Shown: positions 15,748 to 21,563 of the stretch, piece by piece
Numbering within the stretch: the first letter of the stretch is position 1
Layout: every line of letters begins with the position of its first letter
Origin: a virus
IMG/VR virus record: IMGVR_UViG_3300046492_000083
Location: 1-34,562 of that record
Strand: one strand, 5' to 3'
Length of the DNA: 34,562 nucleotides
Made by a program: the position numbers and the translations under genes
Notes under the pieces: generated by a model
The model's database searches: none
What the model saw: the letters and a program-made list of their open reading frames with translations, nothing else
What the model was told of the DNA's origin: nothing

Positions 15748-15763
15748 CTGCGTTCAGGCCACA

Positions 15764-15777
15764 TACCAATTTTGGTA
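15764..15777. repeat. Operator-like palindrome, site 4
   Basis: TACCAATTTTGGTA with flanks GGCCACA and GGTGAC. It ends six bases before a TTGCAT hexamer that pairs with TAGGTT (18-base spacing), so a bound protein would touch the -35 region of a host-type promoter for the next gene. Compared with site 2, the outer arms are in the opposite orientation. Confidence 0.7.
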
Positions 15778-15783
15778 GGTGAC

Positions 15784-15813
15784 TTGCATCGGACTCGCGC
15801 CGTGCCGTAGGTT
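15784..15813 (+). promoter_or_regulatory. Host-type promoter next to operator site 4
   Basis: TTGCAT at 15784-15789, 18-base spacer, TAGGTT at 15808-15813. The -10 fits the actinobacterial TANNNT form. Predicted start near 15820, about 30 bases before the ATG at 15853. Confidence 0.45.
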
Positions 15814-15852
15814 GTTCCACGTAAGGTCAACGAACGGAAGGGCGGGGCAGCG

Positions 15853-16248
15853 ATGAGCACCACGGTTACGGCACACACCGGAAGCACCAAGTTCGGTACG
15901 TACAAGGTTGTGACCGGCCGCATCGTTGAGACCCGCTACCGGGACATCACCCCGTACCACTCGGTACGTGAGTTCGTCATTGAAGACGAGACGGGAGCGC
16001 AGTACGTGACCACTCAGAGTCGCATCATTGCGGAAGTCGCGCAGGTCGAGGACGGCGAGACTTTCGAATACAGCCGGTCCGGAGATCACAAGATTGTCAC
16101 CATCACCGCTGACGACATGCGGACCCGGATTGCGAACGCTCAGCGGTTCGGGTGTGACGTGACCGAGCGGCAGGGCACGGAACGGCGGTACATCCAGATC
16201 GGTCGGAACGGATCGGCGTACGGCCAGTATTTCCGCAAGGCCGCGTAG
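15853..16248 (+). CDS. Early protein of unknown function
   Basis: A 131-residue protein with no domain I can name. It is predicted to be mostly beta in its first 80 residues (FGTYKVVTGRIVETRY, REFVIEDETGAQYVTT, EDGETFEYSRSGDHKIVTIT), which looks like a small barrel, followed by a basic C-terminal helix region (MRTRIANAQRFGCDVTERQ) and RRYIQIGRNGSAYGQYFRK. A strong AAGGGCGGGG ribosome site precedes the ATG. It stands between two operator-like palindromes and has its own host-type promoter, so it is probably repressed in the prophage. Confidence 0.75.
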   Translation: MSTTVTAHTGSTKFGTYKVVTGRIVETRYRDITPYHSVREFVIEDETGAQYVTTQSRIIAEVAQVEDGETFEYSRSGDHKIVTITADDMRTRIANAQRFGCDVTERQGTERRYIQIGRNGSAYGQYFRKAA

Positions 16249-16252
16249 CAGG

Positions 16253-16266
16253 TACCAAAATTGGTA
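16253..16266. repeat. Operator-like palindrome, site 5
   Basis: TACCAAAATTGGTA, perfect 14-bp palindrome, five bases after the preceding stop. The right flank GGTGGCC fits the family; the left flank (GCAGG) is degenerate. It lies 14 bases upstream of the TTGCAA of a host-type promoter. Confidence 0.65.
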
Positions 16267-16280
16267 GGTGGCCTGGGGAT

Positions 16281-16309
16281 TTGCAACCCGGGCCGCCTAC
16301 CGCTAGAGT
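16281..16309 (+). promoter_or_regulatory. Host-type promoter downstream of operator site 5
   Basis: TTGCAA at 16281-16286, 17-base spacer, TAGAGT at 16304-16309. Best-scoring host-like promoter I found by eye. Transcription would begin near 16316, about 30 bases before the ATG at 16348, which has GGGGCAGGGG upstream. Confidence 0.5.
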
Positions 16310-16347
16310 TCTACTCGTACCAACAACGACAACGAGGGGCAGGGGTC

Positions 16348-17577
16348 ATGAACGTTCAGCTTCGTACCGGCAAGGTTCACTACGCTGGGGAGCCTGACGG
16401 TTTCATGCCTGCCCCCGTGTGTGGCGGTAACCGCGCTGTCGAGGGCTACCGAGCCGTGACAGCGGAAGTCAACTGCAAAAACTGTCTGGCCATCATGGCC
16501 AAGAGTGAGGAGACGCAGGAAATGACTGAGCGTAGCGAAGAGATCACGCAGGATGAGCAGCTTGCCCGCGACGTCGAGCAGGCACAGGCCAACATCGACC
16601 GCGCGGTTTCGCTGGCTGAGGCGGAGAACGTCGAGGGCCTGGCAGAGCTGTCCAAGGAACACGAGACGCTGGTTTCGTCCATGCCGTCCCGTGGCAAGAT
16701 CCCGACCGGTGACATGACCTGGGCTGCGTTCAAGAAAGCGTCTCGGGACGACTTCCGCAAGGCATCGCAGGCGCAGCCCAAGGCGGAGACCAAGCCCAAG
16801 GCCGAGGTCATCCCGGCCAAGGACTACACCGCGTACGAGGGTGTCTCAGAGCTTGTCACCATGGGTGCCGAAAAGGTCGCTGAGGGTGTGCGCATGCACA
16901 TCAAGACCAGCACCACGGCAAAGGAAATCGCCTCAATCATCCTGGACATGTGGCGGCGCATCCCCAACAAGGATGGTGACCCGGACATCACCGGTACGTC
17001 TGACCCCGCAAAGAAGTCGTCCGGTGCCATGTACCGCGCGGTTGGTGAGGCGCTGGCCAAGGACGGCCTTGACGCATACGACGTCGAGCAGGCCGTAAAG
17101 AAGCTCATGAGGGCCGTTCAGACGCAGCGCACGGACGTCCGGGCCGAGTACCTGCGCAGCCTGGACGCGGACACCGAGGAAGCGGCCGAGGAACGCCAGC
17201 ACTTTGCCAAGCTGCTTGAGACCAACACGGCCGGTGGCCCCGTCTCCGAGTTCCTGGCCGCTCACTATCAGGTGGGCCTCAAGGGTGAGATTGAGAAGGC
17301 GCGGGAGCGTTACCACGCTGCCAAGCTGGAAGGCCCCAAGGGTGGGGAGGCCATCACCACGGGTGGGGGCGCAGGCGACGACGAGAGCGACGACGACGCG
17401 CAGGGAACGAGCCCGGACGACGAGATCAGGGCCGTTGTCCGGCTGCTGCGCAAGGACGTTGCCAAGGCCAAGCCCGAGTCTTTCGAGGCTGCCAGCGACG
17501 AGACCAAGACCGAGGTCCGTGAGGAACTTGAGGCGCTGTACAAGGCCATCAAGGACATGATCACGGCCACCCTGTAG
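16348..17577 (+). CDS. Large early protein with N-terminal zinc ribbon, unknown function
   Basis: A 409-residue acidic protein. The ATG at 16348 is preferred over an upstream TTG because it has AGGGGCAGGGG before it and lies after the promoter. Residues 1-50 look like a stand-alone actinophage zinc ribbon (H11, C25, C43, C46 in VHYAG..., VCGGN, NCKNC). Residues 65-125 are helical and charged, and a Lys/Pro-rich linker follows near 145-165. The middle (about 170-300) is helical with TSTTAKEIASIILDMWRR. The segment around 340-365 is Gly/Asp-rich and disordered, followed by a final helix. It could be a DNA- or RNA-binding early protein. It is followed by the strongest terminator in the window. 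Confidence 0.8.
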   Translation: MNVQLRTGKVHYAGEPDGFMPAPVCGGNRAVEGYRAVTAEVNCKNCLAIMAKSEETQEMTERSEEITQDEQLARDVEQAQANIDRAVSLAEAENVEGLAELSKEHETLVSSMPSRGKIPTGDMTWAAFKKASRDDFRKASQAQPKAETKPKAEVIPAKDYTAYEGVSELVTMGAEKVAEGVRMHIKTSTTAKEIASIILDMWRRIPNKDGDPDITGTSDPAKKSSGAMYRAVGEALAKDGLDAYDVEQAVKKLMRAVQTQRTDVRAEYLRSLDADTEEAAEERQHFAKLLETNTAGGPVSEFLAAHYQVGLKGEIEKARERYHAAKLEGPKGGEAITTGGGAGDDESDDDAQGTSPDDEIRAVVRLLRKDVAKAKPESFEAASDETKTEVREELEALYKAIKDMITATL

Positions 17578-17596
17578 GCGCTCAGCGCGTCTCTCT

Positions 17597-17642
17597 GCCC
17601 CGTTGGGCGCTCCCCTGGTGGAGTTGCCCGGCGGGGCTTTTT
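17597..17642 (+). terminator. Strong Rho-independent terminator
   Basis: Layered stem GCCCCG/CGGGGC, then GGGC/GCCC, then CTCC/GGAG, followed by TTTTT (17638-17642). Begins 20 bases after the stop of the zinc-ribbon gene. A smaller GCCCG...CGGGC hairpin follows at 17646-17659. Confidence 0.85.
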
Positions 17643-17698
17643 CATGCCCGCAGACGGGCGTACAGGGCTTCGGCCCCTACAGCGGGGTAGGTCACCAG

Positions 17699-17792
17699 GG
17701 TGTAGAGGTGTAGAAAATTGACCTGAATCAGATATCCCTAAGAAGTCTCTAAGGGAATCCAGAACTGACCCTCATTTCTACACTTCTGCACC
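17699..17792. repeat. 94-bp hairpin repeat, copy A
   Basis: Same length and nearly the same sequence as 33775-33868, apart from a 15-base variable block (17720-17734) and three single changes. The ends GGTGTAGAGGTGTAGAAA (17699-17716) and TTTCTACACTTCTGCACC (17775-17792) pair over all 18 positions if two G-U pairs are allowed. A second short stem, TCCCT/AGGGA, lies in the conserved centre. The phage-type promoter motif begins at the very next base. Confidence 0.85.
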
Positions 17793-17809
17793 TGCGATCG
17801 AACCGCTAG
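17793..17809 (+). promoter_or_regulatory. Phage-type promoter motif, copy 2
   Basis: Exact TGCGATCGAACCGCTAG, directly abutting hairpin repeat A and 38 bases before the ATG of the RecB-like nuclease. An 11-position stem follows (17810-17820 with 17829-17839, one mismatch, one T-G pair), its 3' arm covering the GAGAGGG ribosome site. Confidence 0.7.
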
Positions 17810-17847
17810 CCCTTCCGTGTAAGCAACTACACGAGAGGGACAGCCTG

Positions 17848-18690
17848 ATGGGCATACGCACGATTCAGCGGTCTGGTGGCCGCTTCTACTTCAACGAGGA
17901 TTTCCCGGATATCAAGTACCCGGGCGTGACGTCCGTAATCGGCATGCTGCCCAAACCCTTCCTGACGTACTGGGCTGCGGGCATGGTCGCTGAACTTGCC
18001 GTTGACTCCCTTGAGTTCATCGAGCGCATGGCCGAGCGTGACCGCGCTGGTGCTGTCCAGTACCTCAAGGGTGCTGCGACCCGCTACACCAAGACGCGCG
18101 CCAACGTCGGCAGCGACGCACACGACCTGTTCGAGCGCATGATTCGCAACCAGCGCATCGGCCGAGTTCACCCGGACATGGTCCCGTATCAGCGCAACTT
18201 CGCTGCCTTCCTGGACCAGGTCCAGCCCGAGCTAGTGCGCGCTGAGGATGTCGCCTGGTCCGACACCCATGAGTACGCGGGAAGCTTTGACGGCATCCTG
18301 CGCCTGCGACTGGACGAGAACGGCAGCCCGGACCCGCAGGGCGAATCGGCGCTTGTGATGGCCGACTGGAAGACGTCCAAGGCCACTTACCCGGACGTGG
18401 CCCTACAGATGTCCGCCTACGCGCACGCTGACGTCATGATCGACCCGCAGGGCAACCGTGAGCCGATGCCTGCCTTTGACGGTGCTGTCGTGTTGCACAT
18501 CACCGAGGATCAGGCAGCGTTCAAGCCCGTGCGCATCGCCGAGGAGAACGGCAAGCCGGACGTGTTCGCTTACTTCCTGCACCTGCGCGAGACGTTCAAC
18601 TGGGTCAACGACGTCAGCAAGTCCGTGCTTGGCGATCCGATCTGGTCCACTGACGGCCGACTGATCACCGGGACTCAGCGCCGTGCGTAG
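17848..18690 (+). CDS. RecB/Cas4-like PD-(D/E)XK exonuclease
   Basis: A 280-residue nuclease of the RecB/lambda-exonuclease-like superfamily, probably used in phage recombination or end processing. The core motifs are in order: GSDAHDLFE (about 88-96, the GxxxHxxxE-like motif I), YAGSFDGILRL (about 144-154, motif II Asp), MADWKTSK with D173 and K175 (the D-x-K pair), and LQMSAYAHA (about 187-195, the QxxxY motif). No helicase part is attached. The ATG at 17848 follows GAGAGGGACAGCCTG. It lies directly under promoter copy 2 and next to the gp3-like gene. A single-strand annealing protein was not recognised in this window. Confidence 0.85.
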   Translation: MGIRTIQRSGGRFYFNEDFPDIKYPGVTSVIGMLPKPFLTYWAAGMVAELAVDSLEFIERMAERDRAGAVQYLKGAATRYTKTRANVGSDAHDLFERMIRNQRIGRVHPDMVPYQRNFAAFLDQVQPELVRAEDVAWSDTHEYAGSFDGILRLRLDENGSPDPQGESALVMADWKTSKATYPDVALQMSAYAHADVMIDPQGNREPMPAFDGAVVLHITEDQAAFKPVRIAEENGKPDVFAYFLHLRETFNWVNDVSKSVLGDPIWSTDGRLITGTQRRA

Positions 18691-18695
18691 CGAAG

Positions 18696-18712
18696 TGCGA
18701 TCGAACCTCTAG
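18696..18712 (+). promoter_or_regulatory. Phage-type promoter motif, copy 3
   Basis: TGCGATCGAACCTCTAG, one mismatch to the shared motif. It is followed by a strong hairpin (18723-18775) before the gp3-like gene at 18808, so this transcript may be attenuated. Confidence 0.6.
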
Positions 18713-18722
18713 CAACAACTCA

Positions 18723-18775
18723 GAGAGGGAGCGGGAAGCAGGAAGCGCCCAGCGCCAACCCTTCCCCTCCCTCTC
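18723..18775 (+). terminator. Strong leader hairpin (terminator or attenuator)
   Basis: GAGAGGGAG (18723-18731) pairs with CTCCCTCTC (18767-18775), and GGGAAG (18733-18738) pairs with CTTCCC (18761-18766): 15 bp with a single bulged C. The loop holds a small GCGC/GCGC stem. TCCTAG follows rather than a T-run. It lies between promoter copy 3 and the gene it should serve, whose GAGGAGAG ribosome site is downstream and free. Confidence 0.65.
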
Positions 18776-18807
18776 TCCTAGTCGCAGACATTCACAGAGG
18801 AGAGCGC

Positions 18808-19536
18808 ATGGCGCTTCGCATTTTCGACACCGACCCTGACGCCAAGCCCAAGCCGCGTAAGGCCAGCACCGAGTACGAGCGGCCCGTGTTCCAGTTCCGT
18901 TCCGGCATGCAGGTTTTCAACAAGCAGAAGCGCCGGAACGAGCCTGTCAGCCTGGCAGCCTGGCGCGTGCTCACTGACGACCCGGTTGTTGCTGAGAGCG
19001 TGGCCGAGTTGCTGGGTGGCAAGGTCGAGGAGTACGACCCCACCAAGGCCATGAACCTGCACGTTCTCACTGAGGCTGAGTCCGTCGAAATCGTCATCAA
19101 CGGCAGCAAGGCCGTAGAGGACAAGCTCATCACCTGGGGCCAGGGCGGACCGACGCACGAGTGTGACGGCGAGTTCTCGCTACTGCCGGACGACCGGGGC
19201 GAGCCCTGCGGTTGCCCGCGCACCATGGCAGCCCGTAAGGAAGCGTCCAAGGCGCGTCCGCCCAAGGGTCCGTCCCCGTCCATCAACGTCACGTTCCGTC
19301 TCGCTGGCCTGGGCTACGAGCTTGGCGCGGGAAGGCTGATCGCAACCGCCTGGTCCCTCGCTGAGGTCATTCACGAGGTCAAGGACGCCCTTGATCAGGT
19401 CGAGGGGGAAGCGCTCTGCCGCCTCACGCTGGAACACGTCCAGTACGTCAACAAGGCTGGCATTGACGTCAGCTACCGCAAGCCCGTGATTGAGGTTCTG
19501 GGCAGCTACAACGACGCGATCGGCGAGGATCGGTAG
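18808..19536 (+). CDS. phiC31 gp3-like early protein (RDF family homologue)
   Basis: A 242-residue protein that resembles phiC31 gp3, the recombination directionality factor that switches the phiC31 integrase to excision. Shared features, from memory: the start IFDTDPDAKPK, then FQFRSGMQ (about 32-39), AAWRVLTDDPVVAESVAELLGG, an ESVEIVINGSKAVEDKLITWGQ block (about 92-113), a Cys-rich middle here (CDGE...CGCP, about 119-138) and a late FRLA...LGAGR...SW.LA...EV.DAL pattern. Most homologues in other phages have unproven roles in early growth, and this integrase is not phiC31-like, so an RDF role here is open. The ATG follows GAGGAGAGCGC. Confidence 0.75.
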   Translation: MALRIFDTDPDAKPKPRKASTEYERPVFQFRSGMQVFNKQKRRNEPVSLAAWRVLTDDPVVAESVAELLGGKVEEYDPTKAMNLHVLTEAESVEIVINGSKAVEDKLITWGQGGPTHECDGEFSLLPDDRGEPCGCPRTMAARKEASKARPPKGPSPSINVTFRLAGLGYELGAGRLIATAWSLAEVIHEVKDALDQVEGEALCRLTLEHVQYVNKAGIDVSYRKPVIEVLGSYNDAIGEDR

Positions 19537-19540
19537 CACC

Positions 19541-19729
19541 GTGGCCAAACTCGACGCATCCGAGCCATACAACTGGCCCCGTGCGCTGAGCGAAGCACTT
19601 GACGAGACGGTTGGGTCTGGTCTCTGGAACTTCCCCCCAGAGGCCAGGCCCGCAGTCCTCAGCGAGCGACGCAAGCGCAACATCCTGCAAGGCGATCCCG
19701 AGCCGACCGGCGACCCCGAATTTAGCTGA
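19541..19729 (+). CDS. Small protein, unknown
   Basis: A 62-residue gene starting at GTG 19541, four bases after the gp3-like stop; GAGGAT at 19525-19530 is a weak ribosome site, so translation may be coupled. The product begins MAKLDASEPYNWPRALSEAL, has a Trp/Pro-rich centre (SGLWNFPPEARPAV) and a basic helix (LSERRKRNILQ). No domain recognised. The open frame extends upstream into the gp3-like gene without a better start. Confidence 0.6.
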   Translation: MAKLDASEPYNWPRALSEALDETVGSGLWNFPPEARPAVLSERRKRNILQGDPEPTGDPEFS

Positions 19730-19738
19730 GGAGACAGC

Positions 19739-19996
19739 ATGGCCCTTTATGAAGTTGCGCGCGTCGACACCGTCAAGCCTGGCGAGTTCGACAACGCCCT
19801 AGTCATCGCCCGTGGTGCTGCCAAGGCCCGTGCGGCTGTCGCTCACCTGCTGCCCGAGGGTGCCGAGGTAATGGCCCTTCCGGTCGACACCAACGGCGCT
19901 CATCAGTCGGTGCGACTCCTGTTCACCTACTTTGATGAGCGTCACCCGCTGGCCGAGGTTCCGGCCGGACAGCTCACCTTCCCTGACGCCGAGTAG
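19739..19996 (+). CDS. Small early protein, unknown
   Basis: An 85-residue protein with an alternating strand/helix pattern: MALYEVARVDTVKPGEFDNA, then a helix (ARGAAKARAAVAHLLP), strand VMALPVDTN and strand VRLLFTYFDE. It could be a small alpha/beta fold. The ATG follows GAGGAGACAGC. It belongs to the run of small early genes after the gp3-like gene and is followed by a long hairpin. Confidence 0.7.
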   Translation: MALYEVARVDTVKPGEFDNALVIARGAAKARAAVAHLLPEGAEVMALPVDTNGAHQSVRLLFTYFDERHPLAEVPAGQLTFPDAE

Positions 19997-20002
19997 CGCA
20001 AT

Positions 20003-20046
20003 GCCCTTCCCCGTTCTGGCCATGTGCCGGATCGGGGATTAAGGGC
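20003..20046 (+). terminator. Long intergenic hairpin, possible terminator
   Basis: Nested stems GCCCTT/AAGGGC (20003-20008 with 20041-20046), CCCCG/CGGGG (20009-20013 with 20033-20037) and CTGGC/GCCGG around loop CATGT. No T-run. It ends ten bases before the strong GGAGGAGAG ribosome site of the next gene, so it may end some transcripts or shield the message. Confidence 0.5.
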
Positions 20047-20064
20047 GTAGGGAGGAGAGACCCA

Positions 20065-20415
20065 ATGGCTTTCATCTTCACTGACGCAGGCGACCCGAGG
20101 AGACGAGAAATGGTGCTCAAGGCTGGCGACAAGGTCAAGTACGACCGCATGGTAATGCCCGCTGAGGTTCTGTCCGGTCCGCACAAGTCCCCCGGCCATG
20201 ACCGGTACCTGATCCGCAAGGCTGACGGAAACGTGACGCTCGCTTCCGTCTCTCAGCTTGAGCGCATCGTGCCCCGGGTAGACCTGGTGGCCGGAACCAT
20301 CGCCATGAACGTCTACGGCCGTTCGTTCACTTCGCTGACTTCCTCGCAGAAGCTTGCCGTAACGCGCCTGGCGCGCACGGTCCTGACCATCGCCGACACC
20401 AACCGAGGAGAGTAA
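20065..20415 (+). CDS. Early protein with SH3-like N-terminal part, unknown
   Basis: A 116-residue protein if the ATG at 20065 is used; 101 residues from the ATG at 20110. Both starts have strong ribosome sites (GGGAGGAGAGACCCA and GAGGAGACGAGAA). The shorter form begins MVLKAGDKVKYDRMVMPAEV, the usual opening of small SH3/KOW-like barrels that bind partners or nucleic acid, and continues DRYLIRKADGNVTLASVSQL. The C-terminal third is helical (SSQKLAVTRLARTVLTIAD). Function unknown. Confidence 0.7.
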   Translation: MAFIFTDAGDPRRREMVLKAGDKVKYDRMVMPAEVLSGPHKSPGHDRYLIRKADGNVTLASVSQLERIVPRVDLVAGTIAMNVYGRSFTSLTSSQKLAVTRLARTVLTIADTNRGE

Positions 20416-20417
20416 GC

Positions 20418-20708
20418 ATGGGCAAGCGCGGTGTTGTCACCGACTACGCAGGCGAGGAACTGTACGCGGGTGACCTGATCACCTACGCAGTACGCCACGG
20501 CAACCGGGTACGCATGACGGACGCCATAGTCACCGACGTGACGACCAAGAGTGTTGGTGGCCGACTGCTGCCGACGCTGGTTGTTCAGCCTACGGGCCTG
20601 GTCAGCGGTTGGGGCTTGGGTGCTCGCAAGACACTCCAGCCGGTAGAGATCAGCGCCGAACACGTGCGGCTGGTATCTCCGGACTTCATCAGTCAGCAGA
20701 CCACCTAG
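20418..20708 (+). CDS. Small beta-barrel-like early protein, unknown
   Basis: A 96-residue protein starting two bases after the previous stop, with GGAGAG before the ATG. The pattern YAGEELYAGDLITYAVR, then RMTDAIVTDVTTKSVGGRL and PTLVVQPTG, suggests a small barrel of the kind seen in its upstream neighbour, possibly a diverged paralogue. A Rho-independent terminator follows. No named family. Confidence 0.7.
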   Translation: MGKRGVVTDYAGEELYAGDLITYAVRHGNRVRMTDAIVTDVTTKSVGGRLLPTLVVQPTGLVSGWGLGARKTLQPVEISAEHVRLVSPDFISQQTT

Positions 20709-20721
20709 TAACCAAGGGGTT

Positions 20722-20756
20722 GGGGTCAGTGCCACGTGCGCTGGCCCCTTCTTTTG
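20722..20756 (+). terminator. Rho-independent terminator
   Basis: GGGGTCAG (20722-20729) pairs with CTGGCCCC (20741-20748), one T-G pair, followed by TTCTTTT. An outer AACCAA/TTGGTT pair adds stability. Ends the small-gene run that starts after the gp3-like gene. Confidence 0.8.
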
Positions 20757-20766
20757 GTTGACCACA

Positions 20767-20780
20767 TACCAATTTTGGAA
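20767..20780. repeat. Operator-like palindrome, site 6 (degenerate)
   Basis: TACCAATTTTGGAA: one base breaks the palindrome (GGTA to GGAA). The change creates GGAAGGTG, the ribosome site of the gene that starts at 20789. Flanks CCACA and GGTGACCC keep the family form. Confidence 0.6.
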
Positions 20781-20788
20781 GGTGACCC

Positions 20789-20968
20789 GTGATCATCTCG
20801 GCAAAGTACGCCCCTGCCATGGGGGACATTCGAGCGCTGGGAAAGGACAGCGTCATCCTGCTACGTCCAAGCGCCAAGTCCCGTGCAGATTGGGGCCGTT
20901 ACCAGGACGCCATAGCGCAGGCCATCGGTCGGGGCGCTTCCGTTCACTGGCTGGCTCAGGAGGAGTAG
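20789..20968 (+). CDS. Small protein, unknown
   Basis: A 59-residue gene with a GTG start at 20789, nine bases after the degenerate operator palindrome that supplies its GGAAGG ribosome site. The product reads MIISAKYAPAMGDIRALGKD, then a basic middle (LLRPSAKSRADWGRYQDAI) and ends VHWLAQEE. The Trp/Tyr-containing helix (ADWGRYQDAIAQAIGRG) is its most structured part. It ends two bases before the HNH gene. No family recognised. Confidence 0.6.
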   Translation: MIISAKYAPAMGDIRALGKDSVILLRPSAKSRADWGRYQDAIAQAIGRGASVHWLAQEE

Positions 20969-20970
20969 TC

Positions 20971-21375
20971 ATGAAGGTGTGCCGACTATGCGGGCGGGGG
21001 AAGCCCGCTGAGCAGTTCCTAGCAGGCAAGGCCAAGAAACCGTCAACGGCCTGCGCCACGTGTCGCCGGAAGGCGCAACAGAAGCACATCAAGAACTTTT
21101 ACCGGTCGCTGCCGCCCGACAAGCGCCATGAGCTGACCCACAAGCGCCGTGCCGAGACATACGGCGTCGAGCACGTTGCCTACTCGCGCACGGCCATCCT
21201 TGAGCGCTGGGGCCACATGTGCGCCTACTGCGATTCGCTGGCCACACACCTAGACCACGTACACCCGCTGTCCAAGGGAGGCACTGACACGGAATCCAAC
21301 ATCGTGCCCGCATGCCAGCGCTGCAATCTCACCAAGGGTGCCAAGACGCTGGCCGAGTGGGCGGAGGGCTTTTAG
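20971..21375 (+). CDS. HNH endonuclease with zinc ribbon
   Basis: A 134-residue protein. An N-terminal zinc ribbon (CRLCGRGKPAEQF, then CATCRRK) is joined by a basic helical linker to a C-terminal HNH domain: WGHMCAYCDSLATHLDHVHP gives the Cys pair and the HxDH metal site, NIVPACQRCNLTKGAKTL gives the Asn and second Cys pair. It is a small metal-dependent nuclease; in this setting it may be a free-standing homing nuclease or a DNA-metabolism accessory. The start MKVC follows GGAGGAGTAGTC. The pair of genes at 27450 and 27754 encodes the same two parts separately. Confidence 0.85.
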   Translation: MKVCRLCGRGKPAEQFLAGKAKKPSTACATCRRKAQQKHIKNFYRSLPPDKRHELTHKRRAETYGVEHVAYSRTAILERWGHMCAYCDSLATHLDHVHPLSKGGTDTESNIVPACQRCNLTKGAKTLAEWAEGF

Positions 21376-21521
21376 TGGCGCGCATGCTGCGCAAAAGCAA
21401 GCTACTGGGCTGGAAGGCATGCCCCTGCCGCAACTGCTACGACTCCAAGCGGGATAAGCGCGTGTGGCGACGCATTGCCAGGCGCAAGGAAGAACGTGCA
21501 TGGGTGCGTGAGTCCTGCTAA
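21375..21521 (+). CDS. Small basic Cys protein, unknown
   Basis: A 48-residue gene beginning at GTG 21375, which shares its first base with the TAG of the HNH gene, so it is probably translationally coupled. The product is strongly basic, with a compact Cys motif (WKACPCRNCYDSKRDKR) and an Arg/Lys-rich helix ending ERAWVRESC. I have the impression that similar mini-proteins (CxC..C followed by K/R-rich helix) recur next to primase genes in Streptomyces phages; this was not checked. It could bind nucleic acid. Promoter copy 4 starts two bases after its stop. Confidence 0.6.
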   Translation: MARMLRKSKLLGWKACPCRNCYDSKRDKRVWRRIARRKEERAWVRESC

Positions 21522-21522
21522 G

Positions 21523-21539
21523 TGCGATCGAACCGCTAG
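21523..21539 (+). promoter_or_regulatory. Phage-type promoter motif, copy 4
   Basis: Exact TGCGATCGAACCGCTAG, 24 bases before the primase-helicase ATG. The short leader holds CCTC/GAGG around TGA, a small stem that overlaps the GAGAGGAGAG ribosome site. Confidence 0.7.
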
Positions 21540-21563
21540 GCCCCCTCTGAGAGGAGAGACAAC

